The notes below the pieces were generated by a model. The model searched no databases. It was not told where the DNA came from and was given only the letters and a program-made list of their open reading frames with translations. Position numbers and translations under genes: made by a program. Positions 46,271 to 59,572 of a stretch of 64,000 bases of DNA are shown one piece after another. Location: NCBI GenBank assembly GCA_958510875.1, contig OY294067.1, positions 197,901,401 through 197,965,400 on the forward strand, given 5' to 3'. The stretch comes from Endomychus coccineus (lineage: Eukaryota > Arthropoda > Insecta > Coleoptera > Endomychidae). The stretch's first letter is position 1. The number at the start of each line of letters is the position of its first letter.

Positions 46271-48090
46271 TGCTAGTACACGATACAAACTGTGGGGGTT
46301 TTTACGCCCCCTGCCTTCCCGTCGTTAGACTCTAGGCATGTTCATAGGGCCCTTTCCTACTTTACAGTACGCTACTGCCCGACAGAGACCAACGCCTTAC
46401 TTGGAGAGGAGACGGTCTTTTGAATCGCCTGGGCCTCTCTCCCCCTGTCTACTCGTGTTAGTGTTATTATTATAACAGCTCCCGTTTGACGAGTCGCCGT
46501 CGACCTCTTATCATTGGTCTTCCACATATCGTTGCCTCGGCTGCGAATCAATTTCCCCCGCAGAGGCTGCTTTTGTTCACCCTCGGCGGAGTTACTTTAG
46601 GCGGACCCACTTTAGGCGAACCCAAAGTGGAGCTACTTGCTAGACTCATATGGTGCCCCTTCTGGGCTATGGTCAATTCCACATTGTGTTACCTGTTTCA
46701 CCAGGAACGTTTGGCGAGTCACTGTTCGACTTCGTTCAAATAGCCTACCACATTTTCTACCAAGCTCGTGAATCCATTTCTACCAGAGATCTGGGATAGG
46801 AATGCACGATATCATGGTTTTAGTGGTGAACTGCATGTGGTGCACAGTTCACCGGATCTTATGCATTGACAACGTTAGTTTCTCCCCGTAGGGTTACAAC
46901 CACGAGAAGGTGTTGCTTGCTGAATCTACTCCCGGCCTAACGCCGGACCAAATAGTTCTCTCTCTAGTGCTGCTAGTACACGTTGATAACTGTGGGGTAG
47001 GACCTCGGTACCCCCCGGCCTGCCCGTCCAGTGGACTCTAGACCTGTTTGTGACTTGCCCTCCCCTAACATAAGCAGCACGTCACTGCCCGACAGAGACC
47101 AACGCCTTAATTGGAGAGGAGACGGTCTTTTGAACCGTTTGGGCCCCTCTCCCCCTGTCTACTCGTGTTAGTGTTATAATTTATAACAGCTCCCGTCTGA
47201 CGAGTCGGCGTCGACCTCTTATCATCGGTCTTCCACATTTGTTGCCCTGGCCGCGAATCAATTGCCTAGGATTCTGGGATAAGAAGCACAGACACCGTAA
47301 AGCCATGTGGTACAGCATAATACCCACGCAAAGGCAGCTTTTTCGCCCCCGGCGGGACTAATTTAGGCGGTCCCATCTCAGGCATACCTAGGACCCTGTC
47401 CCGTGCATACCTGAAATGGAGCTTGCTTGCTAGACTCATATACTGCCCCTTCTGGGCTATGATCAATTCCACCTCCTCGTAATTACCTGTTTCACAAGGA
47501 ACGTTACGAGTAAACGTTCGGCTTTCGTTCAAATAGCCTACCGCATATGCCACCACGGCCGTGAATCCGTTCCGACCAGCCATCTGGGATAAGAAGGCAC
47601 TGCGCCGTGGTTTTTATGGGTAAACGACATGTGGTGCACCGTTTACCTGACGTTTCGCAGCGGTACGTTTTTTCGCCCCTACTCAGGCAGGCCGAGGTTA
47701 CTTTAAGCGAGAACCTGCGTTACCTATGGTGCAACAGGCACGGTACTTGCTAGCTATTCCCCCTGACTCATGAGGAATATCCCCACTCGCCTGCTCGTGT
47801 TAGCCTAAGCTACGTTTACGAACCATCGTCGGCCTCGTTCAAGTTTGGCCTTCCGCATGTGTCTACCACGTCCGTGAATCCGTTCGGACCAGCATCCCTG
47901 GAATAAGAAGGCACGGGGTCGTGGTTTCAGAGGTGAAAATGTATGCGGTGTCCAGTTCACCGGATCTTTTGCAGTGGCAACGTTAGTTAGGCCCCGAAGG
48001 GTTACTTGTCTCGAGAACCGCGAAGGGGTGTTGCTTGCTGAATCTACCGCCAGTGTCTCTCCGGCCTAGTAGATTCTCTCCCGAGTGCTG
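46271..48090. repeat. GC-rich block of tandem modules
   Basis: Visibly richer in G and C than the surroundings. TGCTGCTAGTACA occurs at about 46271, 46969 and 48085 and delimits two units. Units 1 and 2 share ACTGCCCGACAGAGACCAACG, GGAGAGGAGACGGTCTTTTGAA and CTCGTGTTAGTGTTAT. A smaller module containing CGTGAATCC, a CTGGRATAAGAAGGCAC-like phrase and a GCATGTGGTGCA/GTTCACC stretch occurs three times (about 46700-46880, 47490-47660, 47820-47990). No frame shows recognised homology: the longest are 46486-46743 (+) and 47266-47583 (-). Candidates are LINE 5' promoter monomers or a satellite; undecided. Confidence 0.75.
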
Positions 48091-50750
48091 CTAGTACAGT
48101 CTGGAAATCATAAACTGCACCCCACATGAAATGTATCGCATGTAATGAACCGTGACTGGAAAAGTATGGATAACTTCACGCAAATTATTTCATTTCAATT
48201 AGGAATTAACATTATGTTTCAGAAAAGAATTATATTTCTTGTTGTTGTTTCGCACCATTGACGGAAGCTAACATTTCTGCAAATCTGTTGAATGATTATT
48301 ACAAATTGTTCAATAATGTTTCTTTCTGGGAATTCAGTATTTGAATTATAGGAGTGTATAGCTTGCCGCGTATTTCAAGATCTCATATTCCCGATTCTTA
48401 TGAAATTTTCGTTGCATACTATTTTTGCTTGCCTAATGTTCTGATTCAACGTTCTGCGATAGTTCTTATAGTGAACCACTGCTTCTCCATTCTTTATAGT
48501 AGATTTCGTGAATAAATATATTTGTCTTCAAGTTTACACGATTTCTTCAAATTCAAAACACAGATTTTTTATTCGAGTTTATTAACTTTGGTTTGAAGAT
48601 CACATTAACTTTCCAATATTACGTTTTCCTAATAGGAGCATGGAGTATGTCTTGATTATCTGAACAGTCGTCTGGGAGAGTTCAATTTATGACTTCATGG
48701 AGAAATTTTTAGTTCAATTTAATAAATGTATTATTCATTTGACAATTTCTTATTTAGAACACGATTTTGATCAAAACTTGTTGGCGTGAAATTATATTCG
48801 GCTATTGTATCAAACGAATTCAGGTATTTTTAGTTATTTCAGTCGAGCATGATTATGTTGGAATCGATACCTGAAAACTATTCTGTGTTCTCTAAGTGTT
48901 TCAGTAAAGTTTCAACGTTTCGCAATATACATTCATGTCCCTCAATGGCGCGATCTATATATAATAATAACCAAATTATTATGATTATTTACTACAACTG
49001 TACATTCAATAATGCCACATTAATAATATTGGGTTAGGAATAGTTTCTTACATTTCGAAACTACGTTCAGATAAATACACCCACCGTGTTTCATTCCAAT
49101 TCTGCATTATGATAAAGGAACTTCAAACAATTTATTTTCACAGAACATATTTCTTCAATCATGCATCAATTTTCACCTAAATACATAGGTGACATTTGAT
49201 TTGTGATCCAGTATAATAATTTAATGTTGATTCCATATGTAGCGTCTCATTTTTAAGAAGTTGTATACTCTGGTGGAAGATATAAATATATTTTTGCATA
49301 TCTGTTAGATTTTGGTTTATTGCCTTCTTTCCATTCTCGAAATTGATTATTAAAATCTTGAAAAGACTAATTTTATTCACTGTACTGGGACCAAATGTTC
49401 CCGTCCATAATTTCTTCTAGAAGATCGTCGTTGAATCCAACTTCAGATGATGAATTTTTACTTATATCAGTAGGATGTTCTTCAGTTTCATTCACGCATT
49501 TTAAATTTTTTTTGGGAAAATACTTGTTAGGTGCTGCCTCTATGGTTGTTGCGGGATGTTATTCACCTATAAAATGAACAACCAATATCATTTAGTTTGC
49601 AGATTCCAATTCGATATCATTTTCAGATGTGCCTCTAACATTCTATTTCAATATTCGAGCCACATTCTTTCATGTTCAATAAACATGTTATTTCCATTTT
49701 CAACTATCTTATAATTTCCCGACTAATATTTTTTGCTTTCATTCTGTTGAGCAATGTTTTAAGTTTGATTTGATTTGCTTGGAATGATTTTTGATTAGCT
49801 TTTTCCTAATTTTATTCTTGCATATGTTCCATTCATGTCACCCAATTCACCATTTTTCTTGTTTTGATAGACTCATTTTCCGAGTTTGTTGTGATTCACA
49901 TATCGCATGTCAATTTTAGATGACATTTCGATATGATGGCCTAGGAACGAGTATGAGGATTCCGATTGAAATTGACATCTTCCCGTTCTTATGAATGTAT
50001 CTACTTGATTAATAAGATGTTTTGATGGCTCTTGTATCATTCATACATTCCGTAATTTGCATTTTGGTTTGTTTACCTGGCTTATTCATTAAATTCATCA
50101 GACCTTTATATCCACTAGGGAATTTATCCCATGTAATAATATTCCATACAAATCTATTCTATAATTTTCGTCAGTTTGAGAGCTTCCATGAATGGGATCC
50201 TACATTATACAGTTCAAATATAACCATGTTTCATTCGCATATTCCTTAGATCATAATAATAATAATAATAATAATAAATAGATTCATTCATAATAAATGT
50301 GTATGTAATACAATGATTATAAGAAAATACTTAGAATAGATTGATATAAACCATAAATAAATAGAGCTATTCACAAAATATAAATCTTGTGTGTGATAGA
50401 TAATACATGAGGAAAAATATAATAATAAAATTTGATATACTTATCAATAATATGCAACTCCAAATATACATATATATATACATTAATCATAAAGCATGCA
50501 CATATTATTTACTTACACACCTTTATACACGCCTACTATATTATATATTAATAAGATCATCCACTGTCATATATACATATATATTTATTTATAACTGCCA
50601 TTTGCTTAGTTAATTTAATTTGTTAAGTTGATTATAATCTATTTATATGAGTAATTAGTAAAATGTTTCAATCAATTGCAGAATGCATTGTATGCCTATG
50701 TACTGACTGAATGTATTCAAATAAATTGATTTTGAAAATTTTCATTGATT
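48091..50750. other. No recognised features; short (AAT)n tract
   Basis: AT-rich. An (AAT)n microsatellite lies at about 50253-50279 and TA-rich patches at 50465-50600. No coding signal. Confidence 0.45.
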
Positions 50751-50752
50751 TG

Positions 50753-52025
50753 AGTTTATCAGGTCTTCCGGAAAATCATTATAAAGACTCGGAGCTAAGA
50801 ATGCATATGATCTTTGTCCTATAGTTTTATATACAAAAGGAGGTAAGTAGTGATGCAATATATTTCTGGTATTATACTCATGTGGGTTTAAATTTAAAAA
50901 GTTCTTTTTATATGTTCTCTCAGTAATATTCTATAATAAAAAAGTTGCCTGAGATCTAGTAGTTTTGATTTGTTAAGTAAGGTAGTTGTTGGACAATAGT
51001 ATGATTCTCTCATTAAAATACGAATAAACCTTTTTTGAATAATTTCCAATGAATGAATATGAGTTTTAGATGCACCGCCCCATGACAACAAATCATACCT
51101 TGGATGCGATTCTACTAACGCATAATATAAAACTTTTAATTGATTCAAATCTGAAATGTCTCTCAATTTTTTGAATCTATGGACTGTTATTCGCAATTTC
51201 TTAACAATATATTATATTCGGAAATTCCATTTAAAGTGAGGGTCAATTATAATTCCCAGATATTTAGTATGTGCTTGTGATTTTATTTCTGATTCGATTC
51301 CATTTTCAGATTCAAGATACAAAGTATTAAAATCAGGCAAAAAATTTTTATACAAGCCAAAAGGCCATAAAAACGGTTTTGGAGAAATTTATAGTGAGGA
51401 ACTTAAAATCGAACCAATTTTTTATATTCCGCAAATCTAATTCTACTTTAATTTTCAGCTTTTCGCATGTTATATCTTCGTAGAACACCACAGTATCATC
51501 GGCAAAGCTGATTATTATGCCGGTGAAATTAATAGTAAAAATATTATTAATATATATATCGAATAAAATTGGTCCAATCACTGTGCCCTGAGGAATACCA
51601 TACTTTACTTCAATAAAATCACTTACTGAATCACTTATTTTGACACATTGGTACCTATTGCATATATAACTGTGGAATAATTCCAACTCGTTATTTCTAA
51701 AATACATATCCTGTAAAGAACGTAATAATTTTTCATGTGGTACAGTGTCAAAAGCATTTTTCAGATCAATAAATACGCAAAGTGGTTTTTTTCCTCTATC
51801 CAATGCGTCAAATATTAAATTCGTTAGTCGTGACATAGCATCTTCAGTTGACGTATTTTTTTTGAATCCATATTGTTGTTCGGATATCAAATTGAACTTT
51901 GTAATGAATGACAACATTCGTTTTTTTAGAATTTTTCCTACAATTTTTGTTATATTCGTGAAAGAATCAATTTGATGTTGGTATCCGGAAACGTCGTATC
52001 TGAAAGATGAAATCATCTTCCACAT
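50753..52025 (-). pseudogene. LINE ORF2 RT region
   Basis: Minus strand. The 225-codon frame 51348-52025 contains the RT palm in order: EQQYGFKKNTSTEDAM (about 50-64), FIDLKNAFDTVPHEKL (85-100), GIPQGTVIGPILF (143-155) and SFADDTVVFYED (FADD 174-177). All catalytic Asp residues are kept. A break follows, then 50894-51196 continues with the thumb (LYYALVESHPRYDLLSWGGA, RFIRILM). The frame between is lost to indels. The ORF1 and endonuclease parts are absent. Jockey/I-like non-LTR element, the best-preserved LINE RT in the window after 29111-29836. Confidence 0.87.
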
Positions 52026-55000
52026 GAAAGGTGCTCTCTGTTTTCCAGAATAGTCAGTAATGAAACCTCAAAATAAGAACTAAAAATGATTTTTTTCGGT
52101 TATGTTCAGATATCTCCGTGAGTGGAATTTATTTCTTCCTACAAATTATTCAGCATCGAATTGCGCAATTTGCCTCCATTCAATGGATCTCTATCTCTTG
52201 AAGTTACCGGAATGTCATTGTTAATAGATCGATTTTGAAACACTATATATTCATAACCCGAGAATATCTGTTATCATAATAGTTCAATAAAATACTTCGA
52301 TTACATACTTACTTATACAGAGACATCATCTCAAAAATAGTCTAGATCGATTCAGAATGGGTCAGAACAAATATATTCACGACAAAGCGGGAATTCCTTT
52401 CCAGATCGATTGCAATAGTTGAGGAAAGCAAAAATATTGGATCAAAATTATTCATATTGACTTTCCTATGAGGAAACCAAAAAATAATATTCGGTCATTG
52501 GAATCTACGCATACCTGGCAGGCAATGACACAAAACTAGACGCAGATGCCCTCTAACGGCGTATTTGGACTAAATGGCGCATTTTTTCATGATTAAGAAG
52601 CGATGGACAATGCACTGCGGTTGATATTTCCCCACTTTCCCCTATTACGGAAACATGTGGAATACCATAGCAAAATTATTACAGAGGAAATATGTCAACA
52701 GAATATTTTAGAGATACCACATATGCCAGCTCAAATCTAATATATGGCCGTTTTCCAACAAATCACGATTAGAAATATGGAAGATTTGAACCTGTTGTTT
52801 TAATTAATTTTGAATTCGAATGACTTCTTTATGTCCAGAAGTTACAAATAATGGTGATATCATCTTTTTACCATCGAAAATTGTTTCATTAAATTATTTC
52901 GGTGCTATTCGAAAAGCTCTTAACAAGCAATCAGTTTCAATAATTAATAATTCTTCATTCACCTCTAGGATTATCAACTAAGAGTTATGTATTGCATATT
53001 TTATATTACCTCTGATGCGTATTTTTTGTTGTTATACATATTATTGTGATATTTATTCTACATTCAATCCGTCAATAGAAAATATTGATCATTGCTCACC
53101 ACTTTATATTTGTGGCGTATTCCACAGCATCAGGGGTATATTCTTTATATTGTAATGTAGGTATCAATTTTAAGGAATAAATACTAACTGTTGCTTACTG
53201 TTAGGGAGTAGGATGCGTAGATATATAAATGGCAGAATTTTATCGATTGCTAAACCGAAAAAATTACTGAGAAAGTCTTCACCAAGAGCACTCGGGATTG
53301 CTCATGAGCTCATTCAACATAATGTCTTAGTATAGATTGCAGGAAAGCAGGAGTATCCTCCTTTCGAGATCACTGCCTGTACCAATATCGTGAGAGTAAT
53401 TTACATCCCCCACGATCAATTTATTAACATATATAAGAATATAATTCGTTGAGATATATCAGTTTCATATTTAAAGTAACTCCAATTAATATGTTTGTGT
53501 ACTCTCCGAAAATTCAGCTGAAAAAACTAATTCAATCCTGGAAGATAAGATGATAAGTCGATAGGGAACAACGTTGCTTCTCTGTCCATTTATCAGAGAC
53601 CAGTCCGATCGGCAACAAATGTTAGTGTCATCAAGCAATATTACAATTTATTATTGTTTTCAAAAATCAATGAATGAAAGCTCTGCAAACCAGATTTGAA
53701 CAGAAGCACATAGATTGAATAATTCTGTTGGGCAGTATAATATGTGAACTAACAAGTGACATTGGTAACAGTAGAATATCTTTTCTTGTGTTTAAAATCG
53801 GCTTTTCCCGTATAAACTTTCCGTTATTGTTATCTTTCATTACTTGTATCCTTCGTAGCGATGAAAATGATCTCGCAAACCTCAGACATGACGATATTTC
53901 CTTCTCTGACGTTTACAGTTGGGTATTTATATCTATTGTAGATCGATGTATATGTTTATTGTATGTAACTATCACTTGCGTTTCAAGACATGTAACAATT
54001 TCGCGATCTGTTATCCAATTAGGTTTGTTCTACGTAACAATAAATACGTTGTTTTGTACTTTCACAAGTTCGAACGTTACAGACTTGTCTGCATGTTTCG
54101 AGATACGACAATTTTCAAATTGATCTCATGGTGCGCCCAGAATTGAACATTTCAGCCACAACTAACAAAATAAACAGGGCGAACGAATTGAATACGGGTA
54201 GTGTAGACGTCTTCCGATACTTGTCGTTGAAAGTGAATTGCTTAATAGCAATTATTGTACCAAGTACCTAAAATGAAGATTTTTGGAACGAATATTTGCT
54301 GTTTCAGGACGTGGCGTCAGCCGAATCTATAATGGTAGATATGTTCTGAAAAACCTTATTCAAATACGTGTTGCAAGTAATATTTTTTTGTCACAGCTCT
54401 TCAAGATTTTCCAGAATACCTAATTATCCATTACCAGCGGATTATTTGAAACCTCAGTTATAATTGGAATGAAAGTAGGTTCGGAAGAGAAAGCCAAGAA
54501 TCTTGTACCATAGGAACCAACTTGTTTTGTTCTTTTCATTTTAATTTTTCCGAATAAGATCATTTATTTAGATTACTTGTTAGTTTTTGATATTGTTAGC
54601 GTTATTGTGTTAGAATTTTAATATGTATTTCAACTGTACCTATTCTTTTATCTCTAATGAATCTGTGAATAATTGTTATCTACAGCATTATTAAAAAAAG
54701 TCTGCAAATGTTGCTATGACGGAATTTCAAGACTAAACCGAAAATGTAGCATTTCACGGCCTGAAATGAGTTCGTAAAATTACTATTTTGGGAGCGTATA
54801 CAAAAAAGGCAATTATTCTCCGAATCCTTCACTTGACGGGAATTTGCTCTGTTTGCTATGTTTGTGGTGTAACAGCATTCGTGATGATCGGTGGTGCTTC
54901 CAGACTTCGTAGGTATTATTCAAATACCTACATAAGCAATTCACCACTTCGAAAATGGAGTGAGATTACAAAAATTGTCTAAAATTAATAGCTATCTATG

Positions 55001-55630
55001 TTTTCGTAGCACTAAAATCTACCCTCAGGTCTGTATCCATGTTTATGTTAATCTTCCCATTATTTATTTATACTTGTGGTTCCGTTTTCTTTCAATAGAT
55101 AAGAACTGAATTAGAAAATACGAAAGTTTCGAGCGAGTGGGACCATTTATATTCGCGCTTATGTGCAGAACGCAAAGCATTTGTTCGGATTATTTGTTGT
55201 GCTCGTTCCTGCGCGCTCGGTTCGGTCTGTTCGATCGAGCTGGAATGTTCAAGTCTGGACGCACCTATATACCTAACTATCACGACTACTTTAGCCTGTT
55301 TTTTTCTCACATGCTTTAAGTTAACTAATATCACCAAGATCATCTTACAAGAGCAGACAACGTAATGATTGCAAATCATTGAATATACACAATAAATATG
55401 GATCATAAACGACCATGAGCCTTGATGGATGATTGATAAGTCCAGGGAGAGATGGTTGCAATTACATAAATTTCAGAGAGAAAATAGAGTGCAGAGTTTC
55501 CAGTGAAATTAGCGGAAAATGAAGATGACACCATAATTTCCACTTATGGAACAAGAGCTTAAAAAATAAAGAGTTTCACGTAAATATAGATTAAAAAAAT
55601 GTACGAGCAGGACCTGAATTACAATAGTGA
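52026..55630. other. No recognised features
   Basis: Includes an unassigned 131-codon plus frame (53728-54123), hydrophobic and without motifs, and an unassigned minus frame (55092-55406) over a less AT-rich patch near 55140-55270. Neither resembles a known family to me. Confidence 0.4.
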
Positions 55631-55639
55631 TAGGAAGGA

Positions 55640-55900
55640 TAAATATTGAGAGGAGTTTGTACCCGTGACTTCACTGGTGGACATCGGGGCTCTAGATCAG
55701 AGAGTGCTATGAAGTGTGCCATCATTCACGAAGCAGATCGTTGTTATGATGATTGAACTAAGTTGGGACCAAGAATAGTTCCTTTGAGACCCCAGAGTTG
55801 ATAGTGATTATATCGCAGGGCTCTCCGTCAACCACCGCATATATTTTTCCATCTGAAAGAAATCTCGACAGTTAACGACATAGTTGGGGCGAAAAACCAT
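55640..55900 (-). pseudogene. Short LINE RT remnant
   Basis: Minus-strand translation gives KIYAVVDGEP, NSGVSKGTILGPNL (where GVPQGSVLGP is expected) and, ~40 codons on, FVNDGTLHST (where FADDSTLHS is expected). Both catalytic-site motifs are recognisable but mutated, and stops intervene. The FADD-STLHS style suggests an I/R1/LOA-like element. Fragment only. Confidence 0.5.
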
Positions 55901-56249
55901 ATGACGAAAGTTTTCAAGAAAAGCCTTGGTGTCAAACTGTATCAATTCCTACAGCTAGGGCTCCTCATGTGTGCCTGTCATATATGTGTTTCGTAGACAA
56001 GCAGGTCTCTTATTGAACTCCCTAGACATTGAATGACCTCGATGTTGATTACTTTCTTGTTTGCTTTGCTTTTCTTCGAATTGGTTGTGATCTAGTTAGT
56101 TATCTTCCTGTTGGAACCAAATTTGTATGGAAAGGTGAACAGCCTTCAAATAATAATAATCGTAATAATGATAATAATACTAATAATAAGAATGATAATA
56201 ACAATAATTTGAAAATTAAAAATGATTCCTGACCCATGTATGAATTATA

Positions 56250-58134
56250 TACAGGGTGTGAATAAGTAACGACGAAACAGTTCAGGAGGTGATTCCTTGT
56301 TGAAAAATAAGGTGAGCCTTTCATTTAGAAAAAAACATTCGACCCCCTCATGTTAAGATACAGCCCGTTAAATGTGGCGCCAAAAAAGTAGTTTTTCATT
56401 TTCATCTTCTAAATCCTTGATTTATCTAGTAGGCGGCTGTCATGTTGACATAGAAGCATTAAGAAGATGTTCAGAAATGTATCCACATCGCGTCGCTCCT
56501 CATCACAGTATATTTGCACGGCTTCATCAACTACTACGAGAAAATGGTACCTTCAAAACGATGGAACATGATTGTGGTTGCCAACGCGAAGTTAGAACAC
56601 CAGCATCAGAGGAAGCAGTACTCAATTCAGTCGACGAGCAACCTGACATTAGTACCAGGAAGATTGGTTTGCTGTTACATGTTAACCATATGACGGTAAA
56701 TGCCATCTTAAAGGAACAGCTCTTATATCCTCATCACATACAACTAGTCCAGGCTCTATTACAGCGGGATTTTCCGAATCGTTTAGTATTTTCCACTTGG
56801 ATGCTGGAAGTGATTGGACAAAACTGTGCATTTCTGAAGAAGGTCTTATTTACAGATGAGGCTTGATTTTCTGAAGAGGCGATTATTAATTATCATAATA
56901 ACCACATATGGGCCAAAGAAAACCCTCATGCTATAATAGAAGCTCACCACCAAGAACAATTTTCTTTAAATGTGTGGTTAGGGCATATTGGGAATCAGTT
57001 AGTTGGCCCACATTTCCTGCCGCCTGGATTAGATGAGAATTCATACAGTTTATTTCTGAGAGAAGACTTGCCACTATTACTTGATGATATTCCTTTACGT
57101 GAGAGAATGGAGATGTGGCTTATGCACGATGGGGCCTCTGCCCATTTTAGAGTAAGAGCACGTGAGGTTTTGAATGAAGTCTATCAAAATCGCTGGATGG
57201 GTCGAGGTGGGCCTCAGTTTTGGCCACCTCGATCACCGGACCTAAATCCTTTGAATTTTTCTATTTGGGGGTATTTCAAAACTTTAGTATACAAGACTCC
57301 TGTTCGAAACCTGGAAGATCTACGAAACCGCATAATTGTTCCATGTAGGGTTATTCAAGATACGCCAGAAATGTTCCACCGGATACGAGGATCAATGCGT
57401 CGCCGTCTAGACGCGTGTGTAATGGCTGAAGGGGGTCATTTCGAACATCTCATATGATCTCTATTAGTTCTTAATTCGAAAATAATTTTCAATTGTTACA
57501 TTATTTTGAGTGCAGTTTGAGTTCCATTAAATAGCATATCTGTCAATTCTGCATTTGTGTACACTTCCATTTTACTGAAATTCTTTACAAAAGGGCCTCA
57601 AAATGATAACAGTGTAAGACAATTAACAATTATTTTAACTTATTATTGCACATACTAAAAATAATTTTGTTGTCTTAACAAAATATGTCAACATGACAGC
57701 CGCCTACTAGGTAAATCAAAGTTTAATTAAAATTCCACACTATGAGAATCGTGCCATGTACTTGAAAGAACATTTTTTTTTCTCAGAAATCTTCGATTTT
57801 TGGAAAAAATTACAGGAGTTTTTTTTTGTTTAGAATGAAGCAAGCTACCTAAAATTATTTTTTAATTGGCAATATACACATAGAAGAAAAAGTTGAGTGA
57901 AAAACAAGTTTTGGGGGTGGTTATTTCTACCCCTTACAAACATAGTGGAAAACCAGCAATTCAGTTATTGGATGCCTTCTTAATAGCAAATGATATGTGC
58001 TTAATCTTAATTTTGTAACTGTTTGAATTTAGAAGATAAAAATAAAAATTACTTTTTTGGCGCCCCATCTAAAGGGCTGTATCTTAACATGAGGGGGTCG
58101 AATGATTTCTTTTATATGGAAGACCCACCCTGTA
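56250..58134 (+). mobile_element. Complete mariner/Tc1-superfamily transposon
   Basis: 1885 bp flanked by TA (56248-56249 and 58135-58136). Both ends read TACAGGGTG inward, and subterminal inverse matches continue (ATTCGACCCCCTCATGTTAAG, GGCGCCAAAAAAGTA). A further inverse pair lies deeper: CTAGTAGGCGGCTGTCATGTT at 56422-56445 versus its inverse at about 57690-57715. The right end is ~250 bp longer between these landmarks than the left. One transposase gene lies between. Confidence 0.93.
56372..57457 (+). pseudogene. Mariner/Tc1-superfamily transposase with one nonsense codon
   Basis: Cuts and joins the element DNA in family members. Frames 56372-56866 and 56972-57457 are the same and the region between is open, so the only stop is TGA at 56864-56866, directly after FTDEA. 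Order: N-terminal HTH (ALRRCSEMYPHRVAPHHS, FARLHQLLRENGTF), second HTH-like segment (PDISTRKIGLLLHVNHMTVN), first catalytic Asp in FTDEA, second in MHDGASAHF, third in RSPDLNPLNF. The second and third are separated by 36 residues by direct count. The C-terminus ends GGHFEHLI, as in relatives. The N-terminus is uncertain: the first 20 residues overlap the inverted-repeat DNA and look unlike the family start. Confidence 0.9.
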
Positions 58135-58159
58135 TAAATTCTCGAGAGATAGGTCACAA

Positions 58160-58213
58160 TACACATATGTTATTTTCGTCTCTTCGTATGTTTTGGTTTC
58201 CCGACATCATCAG
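58160..58213 (-). repeat. Penelope-like end motif, minus copy
   Basis: Minus strand CTGATGATGTCGGGAAACC, then AAAACATACG and GAGACGAAAATAA. It aligns base for base, with some changes, to plus-strand 59573-59632. The two face each other across the Penelope-like remnant. Confidence 0.55.
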
Positions 58214-58589
58214 AAGACAGATCTATGTCTGAACATGATTGTTATAACTAATTGTATCAAGCACAAAGCATTGATGTTAATTAAAAATGCCCACGTGGCC
58301 TGAACGGACAGAAACTAATCGAAGTTGTGAAACATTAATGCTTCAAGTATATGAATATATATTGAAAAGCCACTGCATAGCAAGCTACTTTCAATATTCG
58401 AAGTCATCTCAAGCAATGTTTGAATGAGACTGAAACCAAACTATGATACGCTCAAATATCCATTTCCGAACCATATGTTGAAGATTTATGAGGTAATAGA
58501 AAAAGGTTGTCAGACCTAACTAAAAATACTGCTATTCCACCCAAAATATACTTTCAACATTCCAAAGACTCATGTAGGAATTTGCAAAG

Positions 58590-59365
58590 GTTTTAATTAA
58601 TTAAAATGGGATAAATTTGACTTGATGATTGTGCGTCTACTTCATGACTTACAAAAATAGAATCACGTTCCATGTGAATTATCTCCAGGATAGATCTCTT
58701 ATATTAATTGGCTTCTTCAGTTAAAATATTAACATTTTTGTAATTGAATTGATACTCATAATCAAAACAATGTTTAGCAAGGCCGGTGAAATTTTCTACG
58801 TTTTTGTTTTCAGTACTATATCATACATTCCTTTTTGTAAATATTGCTGAGAGATTCCTGCTGTATCAGTCACATCGCATTCTAAACAATATAATCTATA
58901 TATTGTGTGGGTTTTTTCACATTTAGGTATCGAAGATGTTAGATTTGAAAAATATTCAACAACACAGTTAGTAGATTTAACGCAACATCCTTATCATCCT
59001 TTGTTGAACATTTTCTCTAAGATCTCTGGAACGTATAGTAATGTTACGAAAATATCTGTATTACAGTTTATATTATTTACATATGATGTACCATTATAGA
59101 TTTTGTTTATTCTTTCTTCATTGATGAGGTTGAACATTTTTTTTGGGGTAGTCGTTCATTTCCAGTGTATTACGGACAATTTTAAATGTTTGGGACGATC
59201 CTCTAGGTATGACAATTCAACAGCGTGATATGTGAGGCTATTTATAATACTTTTTTCAAAACTTGTTGGTGCAACTGAATTAAATTGAAGATGTCGATTA
59301 GACCAAACTTCTTTAGTAAGCCACAATGTTTCTATTTTTTCATCTGAATCATGCCTTATGTTCAC
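58590..59365 (-). pseudogene. Penelope-like element: RT C-terminus plus GIY-YIG remnant
   Basis: Minus strand. 59156-59365 matches the C-terminal RT region of Penelope-like elements (KIETLWLTKEVWSNRHLQF, then FEKSIINSLTYHAVELS). Downstream, after frame breaks, comes an EILEKMF piece, SSIPKCEKTHTIYRLYCLEC near 58890, and beyond it a YLQKGMY segment and the C-terminal pattern of the GIY-YIG endonuclease. The Cys-rich YRLYCLECD entry to the nuclease is characteristic. Many stops; 5' part missing. These elements combine an RT with a GIY-YIG nuclease and are typical of animals. Confidence 0.72.
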
Positions 59366-59572
59366 CTAATGATAGATAAACCCACACAGTATATGAACTG
59401 GATCGTGTAAATTGAGACGGAACTTATACTTTATGTGTTACAATTCCGATTACTGGTGTTTCTGTTCGTTTCCGTGACATGGGCATTCATGATTGAAATT
59501 AATGCGATGAGGACGCTCTGTGCTTGATACGATTAGTTTTAAGAAAATCTGTTTTACATATGGATTCGTCCT

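Noticed and set aside
46271..48090. rRNA gene or rDNA spacer.
   Set aside because: None of the conserved rRNA core sequences I know is present, and the modular repeats do not fit a large rRNA.
53728..54123. 131-codon plus-strand ORF as a real gene.
   Set aside because: No start context, motif or neighbour to support it; a chance open frame is likely in this amount of DNA.
55140..55270. Less AT-rich patch near 55.2 kb as an exon.
   Set aside because: No splice signals or homology recognised. It could be a transposon end, but no inverted partner was found.
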